This document shows positions 24,301-35,900 of a DNA stretch of 64,000 nt, piece by piece. Below the pieces are notes generated by a model. The model saw only the letters and a program-made list of their open reading frames with translations. It was not told the origin of the DNA and did not search any database. The stretch spans positions 186,001 to 250,000 of the forward strand of contig JAFCMP010000085.1 in the NCBI GenBank assembly GCA_017506865.1, given 5' to 3'. The position numbers were made by a program, and so were the translations under genes. Within the stretch, counting starts at the first letter, position 1. The number at the start of each line of letters is the position of its first letter. Source of the stretch: Tribonema minus (lineage: Eukaryota > Sar > Xanthophyceae > Tribonematales > Tribonemataceae).

Positions 24301-24742
24301 GAAGTCAAGCTTGATGTTCGCGACTTGCTTGTTTGCGTGCTGCTGGCCTGACGTGATGCACTCCACCACGTAGGCAAAGTTCATACCTGTCCAGCAGTAC
24401 TTACTAAACTAATCATGATAATCTAATCATGTCACACAGCTTCACAGGTGCAAGGTGGACAAGCTGGGTTGAAACATCTGTTTTGCAAGATGGCGCTACA
24501 TACGGAATTATCAAGGCTCTTTCACATTTACCTTGAAGACCACGAGCTTCTTCTGAAGGCATTTGAGCATGCTTGAAGATGAGGCCCGCCAGCATTACCG
24601 CCATTGCAGCACCAGCAACGGCCAAAACCTTGCTCGCGAAGCTGCGCTCGCTGCTCTCCAGTGTAGCACAGTGGCTGGCTGCCTCAGCACGTGCGTGCGT
24701 GTCCACCTGAGGAGATACCTCTCCACAGGTCGGATCGGACAT
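15366..24742 (-). CDS. Golgi-type carbohydrate sulfotransferase (CHST-like), 8 exons
   Basis: Exons: 24742-24532, 22969-22846, 21498-21357, 19920-19657, 19273-19101, 18236-18094, 15991-15824, 15526-15366 (stop TGA). Phases agree throughout and give 461 residues, a normal CHST length. Sulfotransferases move sulfate from PAPS to glycans in the Golgi. Visible: a short cytosolic N-terminus; a single signal-anchor at residues 39-56; a short stem; the 5'-phosphosulfate loop SSEGRSGSTL at 88-97; YYYEPLRFVW at 109-118, like the YEPL motif of GlcNAc/Gal 6-O-sulfotransferases; the 3'-phosphate motif RDPRAVLASR at 294-303; and RYEDLA at 347-352. A glycine-rich insert (about 223-233) is lineage specific. 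The acceptor of exon 2 is the least certain join, since an alternative AG 30 bases upstream keeps phase. Introns carry many exon-edge copies. Acceptor glycan unknown. Confidence 0.88.
17035..17285. repeat. Interstitial telomere-type repeats in both orientations
   Basis: CCCTAA and TTAGGG runs interleave at 17035-17155, 17208-17228 and 17262-17282 within a sulfotransferase intron. Some head-to-head junctions occur. Confidence 0.85.
17400..18093 (-). repeat. Tandem exon-end copies (RYEDLA junction) in a sulfotransferase intron
   Basis: About five partial copies of the 3' end of exon 18236-18094, at about 17412-17470, 17512-17575, 17672-17735, 17830-17890 and 17978-18030, with a spacing of roughly 100-160 bases. 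Each carries the coding end (TACCTGCTGCTGCG..., minus strand) and a GGTGAGTCAA-type donor, then intron sequence with TTGAAGTTGA motifs. They lie downstream of the real donor in the transcript. Confidence 0.85.
18626..18749. repeat. 62-bp tandem duplication with palindromic TACTTCGAAGTA
   Basis: Two adjacent identical or nearly identical 62-base units begin at 18626 and 18688. Each contains the perfect palindrome AGTACTTCGAAGTACT. They lie in the sulfotransferase intron between exons 19273-19101 and 18236-18094. Confidence 0.9.
18773..19000 (-). repeat. Exon-end copies (RDPRAVLASRYG junction)
   Basis: Two copies, at about 18773-18840 and 18942-19000, of the last 50-60 coding bases of exon 19273-19101 plus its GGTGAGCT-type donor. 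They differ from the true end at only a few bases and lie just downstream of it in the transcript. Confidence 0.85.
20020..20100 (-). repeat. Exon-start copy upstream of the sulfotransferase exon at 19920
   Basis: A copy of the first ~70 coding bases of exon 19920-19657 (the GGCTGCCAGCGCACGGTGCG region) with its acceptor. It is nearly identical to the true exon start. Confidence 0.85.
20871..21190 (-). repeat. Exon-end copies (AASLAALFE junction)
   Basis: Three copies, at about 20871-20935, 20960-21030 and 21143-21190, of the end of exon 21498-21357 (CGCCGCCAGCCTGGCGGCG region, minus strand). Divergence varies between copies. They lie between this exon and exon 19920. Confidence 0.8.
21570..22265 (-). 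repeat. Exon-start copies (PLRFVWPP junction)
   Basis: About four decayed copies of the start of exon 21498-21357 and its upstream intron bases, at about 21575-21660, 21810-21890, 21990-22075 and 22200-22275. Each keeps the CGCTGCGC...TGGCCGCC core. Each is followed on the plus strand by ACCGTTGC-like spacer sequence. Confidence 0.7.
22430..22690 (-). repeat. Exon-end copies (DWTYYYE junction)
   Basis: Two copies, at about 22433-22490 and 22625-22690, of the end of exon 22969-22846 and its GAGTGAGTGACGTGCCAG donor region. The following intron segment is also duplicated, giving a period of about 200 bases. Confidence 0.85.
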
Positions 24743-24882
24743 GACTGCGCTCGCGGTGCAAGCCAAAGCTGTGAGGCACAAACTTCATCAACACAAAAAG
24801 AACTTCTCAAGTCCAAACTTCAAACGTTGAAATTCATTCAGTTGGTTACGGTTGTTCTTACTGATGTTCTGGTTTGTCCCAG

Positions 24883-26269
24883 GCCCTCGTCTTCGCCAAC
24901 ACTTTTGTCAACAGCGAGCCCACCACCGTGGGGCAGCTGACCAGCAGGTTTGGTGTGTGGTGGTCTTCATCACCACCCTTCACTTTCTTCAACAGTTTCC
25001 GGCCGCCGCGCCGCTATTTCTGGTGAGCGCTGCTGCTGCTGCCGTTCTTTTCACTGAGACAGGTGCCCTTGGCACCACTTGCAGTCAACGTGAGCACATG
25101 CGCTTCTCTATGCGCAAGTCGAGATTATCAGTAGCCTGGTTCAGTGAGCAAGCAAAGCGTTTGCAGCCAACAGCATCCAACTCTGCCACCTGTGCTTGCG
25201 TTGGGGATCATGAGCGTCCACCACACTGCGGCCGCATGGCAACCAAGTGGCATCACTGCAGCGGTTGCGACGCACAGAGCAACTGCAAAGGCACAGTGCT
25301 GATGTATCAGTGATGTTGCATGGCAGCAATGCGTTGCTGCTCTGTCACTACTATGAGTGTTCGCACTGCGGGCAGTGGCAGCCGCCATACGCCTTGGTTC
25401 CTTGGAATCTGCAGCGCTGGTGCATGGGGCAAACGCAATGTATGCCCTTGCAGCCGTTGCGGCACCCGCATCATCGGCCCTTCCAGCCACACTGTGGAGC
25501 TGCAAGCCGTCGCTGCACGCACACAAATGCCTCGCTGCCACCAGGGCAGGTGGTGCGGCTGCTGCTGATGCGCTGGCTGCAGAAGGCATTGAGAAGGCTA
25601 GCTTCTGGTGTGCTCTTTGAAGGATGACTGCACCGATGCGCCTGGAGGGGTGAGCGCTGCTGCCTCATTGTGAAGTCCCTACTAGGTGTGATTTGCGCCG
25701 TCGTCGCACATCCAAATGAGCACTGCTGACTCGTCAGCCTGCGCCTTTGGGATGAGCGTTGCTGGACGCATAGTTGCTCAGGAGCCAGGGCATGCAACCC
25801 CAACAGCGCCACAACAGCAGGCATAGCAGGTGCAGGGCGGGCACCGCCTGTACGCAGCTGGGGCGGGCAGAAGTGCCTCTGCCTAAGGCCACCCTGCCAC
25901 CTCGCTGTCACTTGCTGCAGCTGCTGGTTGACATTCAACGAATTACCTCTGCCTAAGGCCACCACGCACCTCGGTGACATCACTGCTGCAGCCGCTAGTC
26001 AGCATTTAACGCCAGCCCCGCCAGCGCATGTTGCTAGCAGCCTGTGCTCTGGGTGCTGCATGCTGCAGGCCAGGTACACAGAGCGCTGCCTCGCGCTGGG
26101 CGCCGTGGTCGTGATGATGATCATGTGCTGCCGTGCTGTCAACGGCCGTGTGAGCAAGAACGGTGAGCACTTCATTGTGGCGTGCCCTGCTGTTGTCCAC
26201 GGTGTGATGCAAGGCATAGTTTTGCTTGTACGGGATTGTGCTCCTCCTCTACATGTGTCACCGGCATGA
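24883..26269 (+). CDS. Unidentified plus-strand gene with very short introns (tentative)
   Basis: Tentative pieces: 24883-25022 (preceded by gtttgtcccag, followed by GTGAGCGCTGCTGC), 25063-25089 after a 40-base intron, possibly 25157 to about 25313, then 26069-26162 (a strongly coding-like exon reading RYTERCLALGAVVVMMIMCC) and a last exon from 26214 after a 51-base intron. An AATAAA at 26361 could be the polyadenylation signal. One frame of the first piece is hydrophobic (VWCVVVFITTLHFL), so a membrane protein is possible. The middle joins are unresolved and no family is recognised. It faces away from the sulfotransferase start and converges with the LRR/EF-hand gene. Base composition is less GC-rich than its neighbours. 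The existence of a transcript is inferred only from splice-like sites and codon use. Confidence 0.3.
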
Positions 26270-26957
26270 GTTTGTGGCAATTTGAATTGCCAACAACAGG
26301 AAAGCAAAGGCAAGCAGCACTCGATGTGAGCGCCTCTCTCGTCCGACCACCCTGACCTTCAATAAATCATTTTGGACATTGTGGCAACAGCTGATGTTGA
26401 CTAAGGCATTTGCAACATGAGGAACACGAGAGCTTTGCTCTGAAACACATCAGCTGCATGTGCCATTGATAGTGCTTGCTGTCCAGCAGGCAGCAACATG
26501 CCATTGGGCGTGCCACTGTCGCCGCTCATTGCACATAAACAAGCGCCATGGGGGGGTATGACTACAGAGACGTGCATGCCTCCCGTTCATGATGAAATAT
26601 GTGACACAGAACATCATGATGGCAATGGCAGTGCACAGGCAAAGCCACGTGCGTTTCTGCAGAGCAGCACGTCTCAGCGGCCGCGCTGAGCAGCGGCACC
26701 GCAGCAGCGGAGAGCCCGAGGCCCAAAAGAACTGTGGAGTGCATTGGAATGTGTGCATATCAGCCCCAAATGGCCCTCAACCGTCCAGTCACTACTCCCA
26801 GCCAGCAAATGTCATGCACGCCTACATCTCCCCCTACAATCGGGAGTGCAACGACCTCTACCCGACATCAAATGCGGCAGACTCCGCGGCTTTAATGCAA
26901 CCACGAGACGCGCGCACGCGCAAGGCAAAAGGACGCGGCGCATTCAACTGCGGCACG

Positions 26958-29900
26958 TCAACCCCCCGTGCCAGCGCTCCGCGACTGCCGCGGCGGCGCG
27001 TGGCGCCGCGCCGTGCGCACCCGTACCAGCGCTCTGTACTCCTGCAACGGCACGCCGCTGTACGCGTGCGGCGCGCCCGCGCACGAGAGCGGCCGCAGCA
27101 GCGGCGCCGGCGCCGGCGGCACGCACAGCCCCGCGGACTGGATGGCGGCGCCGGCGACGCGCGCCGCCGCCGCTGCGACGGGGGACGCGCCGCCTGCGCA
27201 GTGCGCATGGAGTGGTGCGCGTGTGGCAGGGGAAGGGGAGGTAGTCAGTGTGGGATGGTTGTAAGGTGATGCTCAGTGCTTGGCGCCACGGTCGCCGTGT
27301 ACGCCATGCCAAAACAGGGAGGTTCGGGTAGTCGTGGTTGGAGAAGACAAGTAGTAACAGCACGTGGAAGGAGTGTCATGTGGAAAGCGCCTTGCTCAGG
27401 CACGCTTTCAACCTGAATACTCATTGTGAGCTGACAGCGCACAGCGCGCGCGCGGGCAGCCCGCGCCGCACGGCACTACGCACCGATGCGCAGGCTGTCC
27501 AGGCTGAGCGCTGCTGCAATGACGGCGCGCCCCTCCGCCTCCGCCACTCCCGTATTGGCCAGCCCCAGTGCCACCAGATTGATGAGCGCGAATATTGGTG
27601 GGGGTACGGCGGGGCCTCCCAGGGGGTTGCCGTCGAGGTCCAGTTCGAGGAGGGAGCGCAGGCCGCCGGGATTGGCCGGCAGGCGGCCAATGAGATTGCG
27701 GCTCAGGCTGAGGGCCTCGAGGCCGCGTAGGCGCAGCAGGCACGGGGGCACGGCCGTGAACTGGTTGCAGTCCAGCCTCAGCTGAGCGGGGGGGCAGCGC
27801 GGGGGGGGGGGGGGGGGGGGGGGGAGGAGACAGGGGGGGGGGGCAATGTCAATGGCAGGCTTGGACTGATGTTTTGAAAAACGGCGTCAATCTGAGCACT
27901 GGCTTTTTGCTTCCTTTTTTGTTCATCTGGTGTACACCTGCCGGGCCGACGCGTTGTGAACCGGCTATTCCTGGCTCGCAGGTCGTGCCGCAGCTCGCAT
28001 GCAGGTGTCCGAAGGCGCGCGGCACGGTGTTTTTGTAGGTCTGCACACGGAGCCCGCATAGCATCTGGAACAGCAGGCTTCACCACCTGGTGCCGCTGCC
28101 ACTAATCTGCATTGCAACAGCAGATTACTGCGGTGAGAAGGCACGCATTGTTGCCACCGGGCCATGGCACGATGCATGATCCCAGCTGACAAGCATCGCT
28201 CAGCACATCTCCTGGCATCGAAAAAGATCGCAAGCCGCTGTGTGCGGACAAGTAGCAACTTGTACAGCTAGATCAAGCGTGCCGCGTGACCCGCCATGAT
28301 GGCAGTGAACCAAATTTGATGCTCGCAAGAACTGTTTGAGGTGACCAAGACAGGAAGACACGCGCTCTCTGGCGGCGGACACGCGGCGCTCTATCGTCGC
28401 AGCTGCAGCATTGTGGCATCACGTGCTGCTCTGACGAATCCAACGTAACGCATTTCATTGGGGGGTCAACGCATCATCTACAGTGCTGCCAGCAGCCATG
28501 AACGTGTCACACCTTCTCCAGCAGCTGCAGCCCTTGCGGTGCTGCCAGTACTTCGACTCACGTATGACCCACTTTCACGTAGCGCCATGTCGCCCACTGT
28601 CGACCTGCCTCTACGGGTGACGCAGTGACGCGCACGTACATGAGCAGGGCAACGGCACTCCCACGGGGATCCCAATCTTCAGCAAGACGCATCACGTCTG
28701 TGAGCAACTCGCAAACGCAGCGCGAGTGCGCGCTGTCAGCGCAAAACGTATCTGTGCCTTCCGGCGTACCGCCACTTGCGCAACAAAGCGGCGTGCAGCC
28801 TGGAGGGCACCGATAATGCGTGCAGCTGCATCGACGACGCAGGCCAACTTCAAGGTGCCACAGCCAAAGCGCTGAGCGCTGACTCACCTCGCGGAGCCCC
28901 GTGCACAGCGCAAGCTCCGGCGGAAGGTCGCGCAGCCAGTTGCCCTCGCAGTGCAGCCGGCGCAGCGCTGTCAGCCGCCCCACCTCCGGGGGCACGCTCG
29001 TGAGGCAGTTGCCGCCGACCCCCAGCGTGTGCAGCGACGTCAGCGCTCCGATCTGGGGGGGGGGGGGCAGGGGGCGGCGATGGTGTTGTTAGGGGCGTCA
29101 CTTCTGCCGACATAATTGGTACGGTGAGTCAGCGAGAGCACGCGCGCGTACATGTGATTTCCAGTACGACTGACGCAGTTTACCGAGTGCTGTCGTGGAT
29201 TAGAGTTAGGGTTAAGGTTCAGGGTGAGGCACCAGGCAATGGGAACGCAGCAGGCGTGACCCGTGCCCGAGACACAGCCTTTCCATGCAACGCGGAGCGC
29301 GGTGCGGCGCGCTCGCCTTTGAGGGCAGACAATTTTTCAGAGGGGTGACCAGACAATTTTTCAGAGGGGTGACAGCGCGCGACTGTCGATCGGCCGCAGC
29401 TTCGGCCAGAGCGTGGTGACGTGCACAGCGCCAACACGCGGAGCCTTGGGTCAGCGCGGCGGGTGCGCTTTCTCAGCGCACACGCGCACGGAGCCGCTGA
29501 ACAGCAGGACAAGGCAGTGATGCTCGCAGCAGCGGCCCTGCCCCTCAGCTATTGCGGTCTGGTAACGATACCCTCTTTGGCAAAACAGCGCATTTGTGGC
29601 GGCGTCAGTTTACGACTGTCTCACTGCTGTAAGCAGGGCTCGCTTCAGGGGCAACGTTGTTGGTGAGCGCTGCTGCCAAGCACACGCGTGGCGATGCCCA
29701 TGGCGACCACACGGGCACGCAAAGCCGGCATCCTCGTTCCGCGCCTTCATGCACGTGATGGAAGCACCGAGCGTTTGAAGTACATCCTCAATCGGGCGAC
29801 CTCAACTCCTGTGAGGCCGGTGAGAGCTAATGGTATTGATGGGCTCCGTAGGCTACATGCTCACTTCAGCGCTTGAGTGCTACATAAACAGCAATCCGCG

Positions 29901-32900
29901 GAGGATGGGCTGTGTCACGCCCCAATCAGATTCCGTCGGAGAGTACAAGAGCAGCAGCATCATGCTCATGCTAAGCCTCACCTCGGGGGGCAGCGCGGGG
30001 ATGTCGTTGTTGGTGAGCCACAGCTCAGCGAGGGCGGTGATGCTCAGCGCGGCGGCGGGCACCGCGTACAGCACGGCGTCGCCGTCGCGGCGGTCGTGCC
30101 ACGTGCTCAGGTCCAGCCGCAGCGTCGCGCGCGCGGATGCGACGCGCCTCTGCAGCGGCGAATCGACACGCAGCAGCGCTCAGTGCATTTACTCGCGGTG
30201 CGGCGCATTCGCTCACAGTCAGGTGCAGCCGCAGCGTCGCGCGCGCGGACGCAGCGCGCTTCTGCAGCGGCAGATCGACAAGCAGCGGCGCTCACTCAAT
30301 ATGCGGTGTATTTGCTCGTGATGCGGTGTATTGTGTGCGGCGAGCGTCTGCCGTCCGTGCGGCCGTGTTGACGCAAGCTCTGATGCTCGTGTGTGCAGGG
30401 AGCACAGACCTGCATCTCTGATCCGGCCTCGTATCCCTGACCCTGACCCTGACTCCAATTTTGGGCCAAAAAGAAGCGCAGTCGCTCTGACGGTGCCATT
30501 TGCATGGCGCGCAACGTACCTTCACCCTCTTGTCGCCTTTGTCATCGCCATCGCCGTCACGCGCGCCCTGCGACGACGCCAGCTTCAGCCGCCTGCGCTG
30601 CTGGCTACGCTGGTGCGGACCCTTAGCGCTGCCGGCGCTCTCGGGGACGGCGGGCCGGGCAACTTCAAGTTGAACATCCGCGGCGAGCGCCTGCTTGAGT
30701 GTATCGCGGTACTGCCGCAGGCGCTGAGGGGTATCTTTGTGCCCCAACATGGCCTTGGCGGTCATGCCGATCTGTGAAGAGGGAGAACGCGTGCTTTAGG
30801 GTTGGGTAACACTGTTTATGCAGCAGGTCGTCTTTGGGGCGATGTGCCGTAGTAGAACGTGAAGCTGCTGCAGAGTGTCTCGAAATGAGCAGCAGGGGGG
30901 GGGGCGCTCATTTATCCTTCTGGCACAGCATGGCCTTGGCAGTCATGCCGACAGGCGGTAGTGCCGCAGAGCTTCAAGGTGCTGATGTGTCACAGATGAC
31001 AATGAAATGCTCGACACTGTTGCATTGCAGAGACGCTTGGGGCAAGCAGCGTGGAGTGCCGTTGCTGTTCGCTGTTCTGGTCTAGCATGACCTTGGCCGT
31101 CACGTCAATCTGCACAGGGGGAAACAGACAGGGGCAACACCTACATGGACACGCAATGCCAGTCTGCAAGGGGGTCAAGTGCCAGAGCAACAAGAGCGGC
31201 GGGGGGGGGTGCTCATGGTAACGCTCTTCTTGTGAAGTGACACTTGAACGACAATTGTGGAATCGATGGGCATGGTTGCAGGCGCTCAGCGTCATCGCTC
31301 TGGCCGAAAGGCTTCAAATCCCTGCGGCAGTCTGGAACCTGTGCGGCTACTGACATGGGGATAGCACTGAAGTGTCCACAGTCAGGGCTAGTCTGGCAGC
31401 ACGCACGCCAAAGCACTTGAGCTGACACATGGCAATGATCGAGCTGCGCTGACGTCGGCCGCATCTGGAATGAGCGCTGATGATACTTCAGATAAAACCT
31501 AGCCCTAACCCTAACCCTAACCCAAACCCCACACCCCAATTCTAACCCTAACCCTTGCCAAAAAGTCCAATACCGAACGTAACAATGGGGGGTGACCGAG
31601 TGGGTCGCAGGCAGCAGCATGCAAAACCAGAAGCACGCAGAGAGTCAACACGAGGCGCACGCGGCGGCGCCGACTGCACCTTGAAGAAGGCGTCAGGAAC
31701 TCGGGCATCTCGTTCCAGTCGAACATGGCCACGATGGCGCCCAGTTGCGGCGGCGTCTGTCATGAGCTGATTGCCAAAAGTACACAGCGTCTAAACTTTT
31801 TGCGCCCTAAGTGAGAATTGATGCATACAGTGCACGGACGGCCGAGCACACTGACAGTACTGCATACCAAGCACACTGAAAGTGCTGCACAGCACACCTT
31901 GAAAAAGGCGTTCAGGAACTCGGGAATCTCCACCGTGCCGGAGCGGTCGAGGTCAAACATGGCCATGATGGCGCCCAGCTGCGGCGGCGTCGGCCGTATC
32001 TGGAAGGACCTGTGGAGCTGGTCCTTCAGCTGGTAGGGCGTCATGCGGTACAGGCACCAGCCCTCGAGGCCGCCGGGACCTAGGGCCTGGCGGTCGTACC
32101 TGCGGCCAAGGGGAGGTGCGTGCGTGCCTCCTTGAGATAAGATATGCCTTGGTGTAGGACTGATGCCTTGGTATGCGAACGGCCGCTGTCCATGGATCTT
32201 GCTCTGCAGTGGTTGAGAGCTGTCTCCTTGGCACATGCAGGCGCAAGTGCACCACTTCAACTGCAACTATAACAGTGCAGCCGCAGCGCCCGCGCTCGAC
32301 GCGCATCGGAGCCCCGAACGCGCGCGCCCGCCGCTCAACCAGGACAATCATGCAGCTCTCAAGTCACCGTCATGAATTCGGGCAACCGTTATGTAACTGT
32401 TCAACTGTCATGCGTTTGTCACCTGGATGCGGCCTTCAAGACTGTCAGGCACCGGCACTTGTCGTGAACGTTGTGCAACTGTCGTGTAACTGTCGTGTAA
32501 CTGTTTTGTATCTGTCACCTGGATGCAGCCTTCAAGATGAGGTCGAGCGCCTCTTCCAGGTCGCGCTCCGTGAAGCTTGCGACGGCAGCCGCGGAGCGCG
32601 CCTCATACTCTGCCCTCTCCCGCTCTTCCCTGCATCATGCGGCGTCGGGGCGGAGAGCATGCGGGGGTAACAGAGTCAGCATCGTTCTTAGAGTCAGGGC
32701 TAGCGCAGGTACATATCGTTGACTGTTACGTACATGCACTTGTGGTTCATTCTTGCTCAGGGCGCGAAAAAACCCAGATGCCCCCCCCCCACACACACAG
32801 ATCGTCCATCTGTCCGCCCTTTGGACTCTGCCATGTGCGGCATCACTCGTACATGTATATGACTAAGGAAGCGGCACTATAGGGAGCAGGGCAAGGTGCA

Positions 32901-35900
32901 GGGCACTAGGGTTGACTAGGGTTGAAGCTAGGATCAGGGTTGTGGTAAGGCCGGTACCACACTGGTGATACTTCTGAAGTATCACACACATTTTGTGGGA
33001 GCATTCCGCAGACAACCACGTGTACGCGAGAGGGCCCCCGAGCATCTTGCACTGAGGCCACCACCTTGACATACGACAAGCACGATACGGGCACTCCCAC
33101 ACTCTCTTGCTTGGTAAATGACATGCTAACCCGAACCCTCATCTAACCCTGACCCCACCCCTAGCCCTAGCCCTAACCCTAACCACAACCCTTAATCGGT
33201 GCGCGCGCGCTCCCATGCGTCATAGACGACGCACACCGTCTAGCTCTAACAATCACGCTAATAACTGCCGGAAGGGGGAGGGAGGGCGGCTTCACCTAGT
33301 GCGCGCCTCATCCTGCCGCGCGCGTGCGGCGCGGCGGCGACGCTCCAGCGCCGCATTGCGCGCCGCAAAGCCCGTCTTGAAGAAGGAGAGCAGAAATTCT
33401 GCGCAATCGACGCTGCCATCACCATCCTTGTCAAAGTGCCGCATCAGAGCTCCGAGCTCGGGGCGCGTGAGCACGATGTTGAAGACGCGCTTCAGCTGCG
33501 GGGGGAGCGGGCAGCGATGGCGCTAGACTGTTGACCTTCCTTTTGCATTATTGCAGGCGATGCGGGATTTTGATTTAGTGTTCAGATTGGCGTTATTTGT
33601 GTTGAAGTGCCGCATCAGCACTCCGAGCTCGGGGCGCGTGAGCACGATGTTGAAGGCGCGCTTCAGCTGCGAGCGCGGCGGGCAATGGCGCTAGACTGAT
33701 GGCTGTCGTTTGCATGAACGCGGATGATGCGAATATTGTTTGAGTATTCAGGATTACGCCGTCCTTGTCGCAGTGCCGCATCAGCGCTCCGAGCTCGGGG
33801 CGCGTAAGCACAATGTTGAAGACACGTTTCTGCGGCAGCGGGCGACAGCGCTGGACAGGTGACCTCCATTTTCATTGTCGCAGCTGGTGCATTATGATCT
33901 TTGGTGCTCATAATGACGCCATCTGTGCTGCCAGAGGTCGGTATCGTATTCCCTGCAACGACACGGCTGCTGAGGCTCTGACGTAGACGCGGCCGATGCG
34001 GTCATTGAAGACAGTGCATGCGCCGAATGCTGCATCAGCGTGGCAGGCGTCGGGTGCTCCGGGTGCGTGAGCGCAATGCTGACGACGTGCTTCAGCCGCG
34101 AGTGCAGCGGGGACAGAGGACAATGGAGGTTTTTTCCGAAATGACATGGCTGACGCACTTTCTTTGACAGGTGAAGCGCTGCCGCAGACGCGCGCAGCGC
34201 GTGGGTGCCGCGGTTGAAGTGTCGCGTCGCGCTGAGGGCGCGCCAGCAAATGCCAGAAGCAGACAGGCCTCTAGACCCTTGCTACCAGGAACAGCACAGC
34301 GCATATTGTCATGGCACTGCAGACGGCAGATGCGATGTCTCAGGCTAGCGTGAGACCCTGTATGCGTGCTGTCAATCTGCGCTGACGACATCGCAGCGCG
34401 CCCTTCTGAGGTGTGCTGTCGATGAGCGCTGTTGCACGGCTTGGGCAGATATGCCGTTTCTATGCAGTTATTGCCGAGCACGTCCGCAGCGCTCCGAAGC
34501 ACGTCACGCCAGATGTTGAGCACTGCAGATGCGTAGTGTTGCAACGATCGGAGCGGCCCAGAACTCTTCACACGTCTGCTGTCGTGTACTTGTGGACTTG
34601 TATTAATAAAGGCATCAAGGGAGGACGGGTGTCCTATGCAATCAATCGTGAAGTTTGGTCCTCCGCAGCAGCGTAGCCTGCACTACATCTGTCGTGTACT
34701 TGCAAGTTGTCACCCACATCTTTGATACATACCCTATGGAGGATGTAATCATACCTGCTCTTTGAAGACGTGCGGTGCCATCTTGGCGCCCTCGAACGCG
34801 GCCAGGCTCATGGAGCTGGGATGATTCCGGTCATACCTGCGCACAGGCAGGCGAGCAGGTACGGGGCACGCGATGAAAAGCAAAACACCCAGTCGACACA
34901 CCGCGTGAAACGAATGCAGTCTGAAGCTGCGAGCATTGCTCGGCGCAATCATGGCATTTGCCGCGCCACTCAAGGGTCCCTTGATGCGCCGACGGTGGAG
35001 CACCATGCACGAGCGCCACACACAGCAGCCTCAACACCTGTAAGATTTCAGAGTGCCTGAGCACTGACGTGGACTGGACACAGGACCACACTGCAAAGCG
35101 CACATTGCGGGCACATAATCAAACTGTGAAGTGTACACTGCCGACTGCGTCTGAGTTAATCGCTCCTGCCCTCGACCAACGAGACCGAAGGGCAAATCAT
35201 GATCCTACTGCTGGGCTCGCCAACTTTAAGCATGCCCAACTGCATCCCCACTTGCCCCCTTATTCTGAAGTTCTGTGCCTGTAATAATGTGGCAACACCC
35301 AGTTCAAGTTTATGGTCCTGGCGCTATGAGTTCACCACTGGTGGGGGGGGGGGGCGGGGGGGGGGGGGGGGGGGGTAATGTATGTACTGGTGATGCTAAA
35401 GCAACCGTCACCGATAAGTGCAACGCCAAGTGCAACTCTGTGCACGCAGCTGCTCTTTGGTCTGCGACATTGCTATGCTCGGCAATTCTCTTGTAAGCGC
35501 ATACGCCAGCATATCAAGGGGTAGCAGCGGCGAGCATACATACCTCTCGGCTGCGCGTCTGAGCTTGGCCATCGCTGACTCGCTGTCTTGCTCCGTGAAG
35601 TCGTAGTCTACTTGAAGTTCGGCCCGCGCCCGCGCCTCCTCTTGCGCTTTTTCCTCTTCTTCCTGTCGTGGGCGGCCGCAGGAAAGGGATAAACAGAGGG
35701 GGGTGGTGGGGGTGCTCATCGTCAGTGGAAGAGGAGTAGAGAGTGGATGCATATATTGCGGTCAAGTACCAGTGCACGTATAGCAGTAGTGAGCTGTCCT
35801 CCCCGCACACTGACCAAGCACACGGTAACAACAGACATTGCCTGAGCAGTGATCAACCGCCATTTGAACACACCATCTGCTGCTGTGTACACCCCGCAGC

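Noticed and set aside
27421..27485. End of the LRR gene at the TAG just after SLRIG
   Set aside because: A GTGCGT donor precedes the stop, and the exon 27193-26958 joins in phase with coding-like sequence. The shorter form remains possible as an isoform.
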